A stretch of DNA of 64,000 nt from positions 248,001 through 312,000 of the forward strand of contig NZ_FOOQ01000002.1 of the NCBI RefSeq assembly GCF_900113245.1, given 5' to 3'. The notes below the pieces were generated by a model. It was not told the origin of the DNA. It ran no database searches and was given only the letters and a program-made list of their open reading frames with translations. A program made the position numbers and the translations under genes. The DNA is from Halopelagius inordinatus. GTDB taxonomy: Archaea > Halobacteriota > Halobacteria > Halobacteriales > Haloferacaceae. Shown piece by piece: positions 61,287 through 64,000 of the stretch (its first letter is position 1; each line of letters begins with the position of its first letter).

Positions 61287-62099
61287 ATGACGATCGAATC
61301 ACTGACCGCCGTCATAGACGGTGCGGAGAGCGCATCGCAGACGTTGTCCATCTACAACTACGAGGGGCCGACGAAGGCCAAAGACCGGGTCGTCTCCTAC
61401 TTCGACCCTCTGAGCGTCACCGTTCGAGACGGCGAGACGATAGAGGGGCTTCCGAAGAATTTCGCGCTGTTGCGCGAGGGAGACGAGTTCGTCGCCGCCG
61501 CGGGAGTGAGTGAACTGTACGACCATATCACCGGCAATCGGTGGCTCGACGCGGACGAGTTCGAGAGACTGGATCGACCGGAGATTCTGGACAGTCTGGA
61601 CGAACGGACGTTCACGAGCTACGACCGTCAGCGGATGACGCTGGCTTCTCGCGAGATAGAACACCGCGCGTGGCGGGAGGGACGCGGCGAACTACACGCC
61701 GGGTTCCAACGGCTCTCGCTGTTCCGAACGCAGCAGTCGGTGTACGACCGCCTCGGTGACACCGGCGTCGACGTCCACGTCTACGGCGAACCGGACGCCG
61801 AGACTCCCTCGGGACTCGCCGAACACGCCTATTCCGACGAGGAAGTCGCGCAGTCGTGGTTCGTCGTCTACGAGGCGGGCGAGTCTCCGACGGACGGCCG
61901 GGCGCAGTCCGGCGAGAGCTCCGAGGCTCACCCGTGTGCGATGGTCGCAAGAGAGCAGGAAGACGGGACGTTCACCGGTTGTTGGACCTACGACCCCGAG
62001 GTAGTCGAGTCGACGGTCGCGTATCTTCGAGACACCTATCCGCCCACGACGAGCGCTGAACGCGACGAGAGCGCACCGGAGTCGGCCGGTTCGCGGTAG
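61287..62099 (+). CDS. DICT sensory-domain protein
   Basis: 270 residues. The fold and motif of the DICT domain (SLTAVIDGAESASQTLSIYN at 5-24; a GFQRLS and FRTQQSVYDRL helix near 138-155; VHVYGEPDAE near 161) mark a sensor usually joined to diguanylate cyclases or HTH domains. Here the sensor stands alone, with an acidic tail. Signal and partner are unknown. A 17-base palindrome sits in its promoter, so its own expression is tightly controlled. Confidence 0.82.
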   Translation: MTIESLTAVIDGAESASQTLSIYNYEGPTKAKDRVVSYFDPLSVTVRDGETIEGLPKNFALLREGDEFVAAAGVSELYDHITGNRWLDADEFERLDRPEILDSLDERTFTSYDRQRMTLASREIEHRAWREGRGELHAGFQRLSLFRTQQSVYDRLGDTGVDVHVYGEPDAETPSGLAEHAYSDEEVAQSWFVVYEAGESPTDGRAQSGESSEAHPCAMVAREQEDGTFTGCWTYDPEVVESTVAYLRDTYPPTTSAERDESAPESAGSR

Positions 62100-62161
62100 C
62101 CTCTACTCGGGACCGTCACACGTCCGCACCCGAGACGTGACGAGCGAACGTAACGCTCTTG

Positions 62162-62177
62162 TTTAGGTTGGCCTAAT
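62162..62177 (+). promoter_or_regulatory. Iron-box type operator before the Tat/GMC oxidoreductase operon
   Basis: TTTAGGTTGGCCTAAT matches TTTAGG-N4-CCTAAA at 15 of the 16 positions (arms TTTAGG and CCTAAT). It lies 14 bases before the start at 62192. Same consensus and same proximity to the start as the boxes at 4517 and 5548. Confidence 0.7.
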
Positions 62178-62191
62178 CCACTCACTGACGG

Positions 62192-62743
62192 ATGGAACTG
62201 ACACGTCGCGACGTCGTCGCCGCACTCGCCGCGTCCGGTATCGGATCCGTCGCCGGGTGTTCGCAGTCATCGAACGGCGGGGGTGGCGGGGACGGCGAGG
62301 ACCCGGCCGACGAGACGCCGATATCGAGTCACGACGTCGCCACACTCGTCGCAGTCGCCGACGTCGTCTACCCTTCCGACGCGGAGAACGTTCGAGAGTT
62401 CGTCGAGAACTACTCGGGACGGCGCGTTCGGGCCGACGACGAGTACGCCCGCGGCGTCGCCGACGCAGTGAGAACGCTCGACGACTACGTCGGCAACTGG
62501 CACGACGAGTCGTTCTCGGCGCTGTCGGCGGCGGACCGGTCTAACGCGCTCGACCGGATGTCCGTCGACGTGGCCGACCCCGACCCCGACGGTGTGCCGA
62601 GAGAACGGGTCCGGTACTACCTCGTGAACGAACTCCTCTTTGCCTTCTACTCGACGCCGACGGGCGCGGGTCTCGCGGGGTTGGAGAACCCGCCGGGTCA
62701 CCCCGGCGGGAGGCGGTCGTACAGGCGGGGGCCGGAGCGGTGA
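62192..62743 (+). CDS. Gluconate 2-dehydrogenase subunit 3-like Tat protein
   Basis: 183 residues. Twin-arginine signal (MELTRRDVVAALAASGIGSV) ending in a lipobox AGC with C23, then a Gly/Ser linker and a helical domain (VADVVYPSDAENVREFVENY near 53-72). The small subunit of periplasmic gluconate/glucose dehydrogenases has this plan and is thought to carry the flavoprotein through the Tat pathway. The large subunit begins in the overlapping GTG. An iron box lies in the promoter. Function as an accessory subunit is inferred from synteny and layout. Confidence 0.82.
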   Translation: MELTRRDVVAALAASGIGSVAGCSQSSNGGGGGDGEDPADETPISSHDVATLVAVADVVYPSDAENVREFVENYSGRRVRADDEYARGVADAVRTLDDYVGNWHDESFSALSAADRSNALDRMSVDVADPDPDGVPRERVRYYLVNELLFAFYSTPTGAGLAGLENPPGHPGGRRSYRRGPER

Positions 62744-64000
62744 CCGCCCCCGAACCCGACCGGACGCCCTCCGAGCGAACGGACGTCTGCGTCGTCGGTG
62801 CGGGACCGGCCGGAGCCATCGTCGCCGCGGAGGCGGCGCGGGCTGGCCACGACGTGGTCGTCATCGAAGCGGGGCCGCGGTTCGACCCCGAGGACCGCGT
62901 CCGGCGGATGGAGCGTCACCTCCGCCCCGGCGACGGCGCGCCGGTGTGGGACGGCGACGCCGCCCGAGACGCCTACAGTTCATCCGGCGGGCGTCACTAC
63001 CCGCTGAACGCCGCCCGCGTGAAGGGCGTCGGCGGAACGACGCTCCACTGGCAGGGGATGGTGATGCGCCTGCACGAGCAGGATTTCGAACTCGACTCCG
63101 AACTCGGCGTCGCCGCCGATTGGCCCCTCTCGTACGCCGACTTGCGACCGTACTACGCCGACGCCGAGGCGGAACTCTCCGTCGCGGGCGCGTCGGACAA
63201 CCCCTTCGAACCGCCGCGGGAGAACCCCCATCCGCTCCCGGCGTTCCCGCCCTCGTACAGCGATTCGCTGTTCGCCGAGGCCTGCGAGTCGCTCGGAATC
63301 GCCACCCACTCCGTGCCGAACGCGCGCAACTCCGAACCGACGGACGAGGCCGGTGCGTGCGTCGGATACGGCACCTGCAAGCCGGTCTGTCCGTCGGGCG
63401 CGAAGTACGACGCGACGCGCCACATCGACGCCGCGGAGGCGAACGGCGCCCGCGTGATAGACCGCGTTCCCGTCCAGCGGTTCGAACACGACGACGGCGG
63501 CGAACGCGTCACCGCGGCGGTGTACGCGACGCCCGACGGCGACGAACACAGACAGGAGGCCCGCGAGTTCGTCCTCGCGGCGGGGGGCGTCGAGACGCCG
63601 CGCTTGCTCTTTCTCTCCGCGACCGAGACGTACCCCGACGGCCTCGCGAACTCCTCGGGACTGGTCGGTCGGTACTTCATGGACCACGTCTTCGCGGGCG
63701 TCGGCGGCCGCCTCGACGAACCGACCCGCCAGAAACACGTGGGCTTCAACACGACGGAGAGCCACCAGTTCTACGACCGGCCCGACGACTCGCGGTCGGC
63801 GATCAAGATGGAGTTTCTCAACTACGCCGGCCCCGCGCCGACGGACGTGGCGGCGGAGGCGGACGTCTTCGGCGACGAGTTGCTGGCGGAGATACGCGAC
63901 GCCTACGGGACGCACGTCGCGATGGGCGCACTGGTCGAACAGTATCCGCGCCGAGAGAACCGCGTCCGACTCGACCCCTCCCGGACCGACGACCACGGCA
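62740..64000 (+). CDS. GMC-family flavoprotein oxidoreductase, partial (runs off the right edge)
   Basis: At least 420 residues visible. GMC oxidoreductase: FAD motif VVGAGPAGAIVAAEAARAG (G20-x-G22-x2-G25), KGVGGTTLHWQGMV near 93 (FAD-binding, substrate loop), GGVETPRLLFLS near 284 and GRYFMDHVFAG near 308. C207-x5-C213-x3-C217 (CVGYGTCKPVCPSGA) matches the Cys motif that binds a 3Fe-4S cluster in bacterial FAD-glucose dehydrogenases. It has no signal of its own and should be exported with the Tat partner. Sugar, gluconate or alcohol oxidation on the cell surface is the likely role. Confidence 0.88.
   Translation, partial: MTAPEPDRTPSERTDVCVVGAGPAGAIVAAEAARAGHDVVVIEAGPRFDPEDRVRRMERHLRPGDGAPVWDGDAARDAYSSSGGRHYPLNAARVKGVGGTTLHWQGMVMRLHEQDFELDSELGVAADWPLSYADLRPYYADAEAELSVAGASDNPFEPPRENPHPLPAFPPSYSDSLFAEACESLGIATHSVPNARNSEPTDEAGACVGYGTCKPVCPSGAKYDATRHIDAAEANGARVIDRVPVQRFEHDDGGERVTAAVYATPDGDEHRQEAREFVLAAGGVETPRLLFLSATETYPDGLANSSGLVGRYFMDHVFAGVGGRLDEPTRQKHVGFNTTESHQFYDRPDDSRSAIKMEFLNYAGPAPTDVAAEADVFGDELLAEIRDAYGTHVAMGALVEQYPRRENRVRLDPSRTDDHG

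Noticed and set aside
1-64000. CRISPR arrays, insertion sequences, integrases and toxin-antitoxin pairs
   Set aside because: I looked for regularly spaced repeats, transposase DDE-type motifs and integrase R-H-R-Y patterns and found none convincing.

Overview
The window is chromosomal DNA from a haloarchaeon, most likely of the Haloferacales (Haloferax/Halogeometricum-like). The G+C content is high (about two thirds by eye), the proteins are strongly acidic, starts are often leaderless with a TATA element about 27 bases upstream, and the content is typical of haloarchaea: S17e, CofD, HalOD1, HTH-10 and Tat-lipoprotein genes, a Zim-type methylase and propionyl-CoA carboxylase. Coding density is high and genes often overlap by ATGA/GTGA. 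I see no insertion sequence, CRISPR array or prophage. The only signs of decay are two gene remnants (12.8-13.4 kb and 17.0-17.2 kb) and an imperfect copy of a tRNA 3' end.

Layout. 0-3.2 kb: MFS exporter and thiE-thiM. 3.3-5.6 kb: an iron locus with dpsA, a Cys-rich DtxR/SirR-type repressor, a 55-residue protein, a 22-codon leader ORF and a haloarchaeal protein of unknown function. 5.6-9.9 kb: nrdR-nrdA-nrdB. 9.9-20 kb: oxidoreductases, a formate/nitrite channel, a GCS2-family ligase, a class V aminotransferase, CBS and geranylgeranyl-reductase-like proteins. 20-25 kb: signalling proteins, AIM24 and asd. 25-31.9 kb: biotin carboxylase/BCCP, acetyltransferase, birA, UspA, an amidohydrolase and an HD hydrolase. 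32-35.4 kb: cofD, DUS-like, CitG-like and DUF447 in a tightly overlapping operon, then rps17e. 35.7-38.3 kb: GDPD and pccX-pccB. 38.4-43.2 kb: two sodium symporters, an SDR and a quinone reductase. 43.4-45.4 kb: sucCD. 45.5-50 kb: small regulators and a three-gene envelope operon with a two-domain P19/Tp34-like lipoprotein. 50-58 kb: MTA/SAH-type deaminase, Zim-like methylase, M20 peptidase, APC permease, HTH-10 regulator, DUF1611 protein and exonuclease. 58-64 kb: tRNA-Val, glutaredoxin-PduO, thioesterase, dehydrogenase, DICT protein, and a Tat-exported small subunit plus GMC oxidoreductase that runs off the right edge.

The strongest unifying signal is a palindrome, TTTAGG-N4-CCTAAA. Near-perfect copies precede the small protein/DtxR operon (4517), the leader ORF and unknown gene (5548), and the GMC dehydrogenase pair (62162), whose large subunit carries a candidate iron-sulfur Cys motif. 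A one-mismatch copy lies before nrdR-nrdA-nrdB (5767), whose R2 subunit has class Ic (Mn/Fe) signatures, and a degenerate copy lies before dpsA. I infer a small metal regulon controlled by the linked, ligand-altered DtxR homologue. The nrd leader also carries two CACGACATGTNG repeats exactly 30 bases apart that fit NrdR boxes.

Separate candidates for undescribed biology are the P19/Tp34 + zinc-finger + polytopic-membrane operon (46.9-49.7 kb), the cofD-DUS-CitG-DUF447 operon, and the DUF1611 locus next to an M20 hydrolase and permease. All function calls come from reading motifs and from memory of the families; no database search was run.
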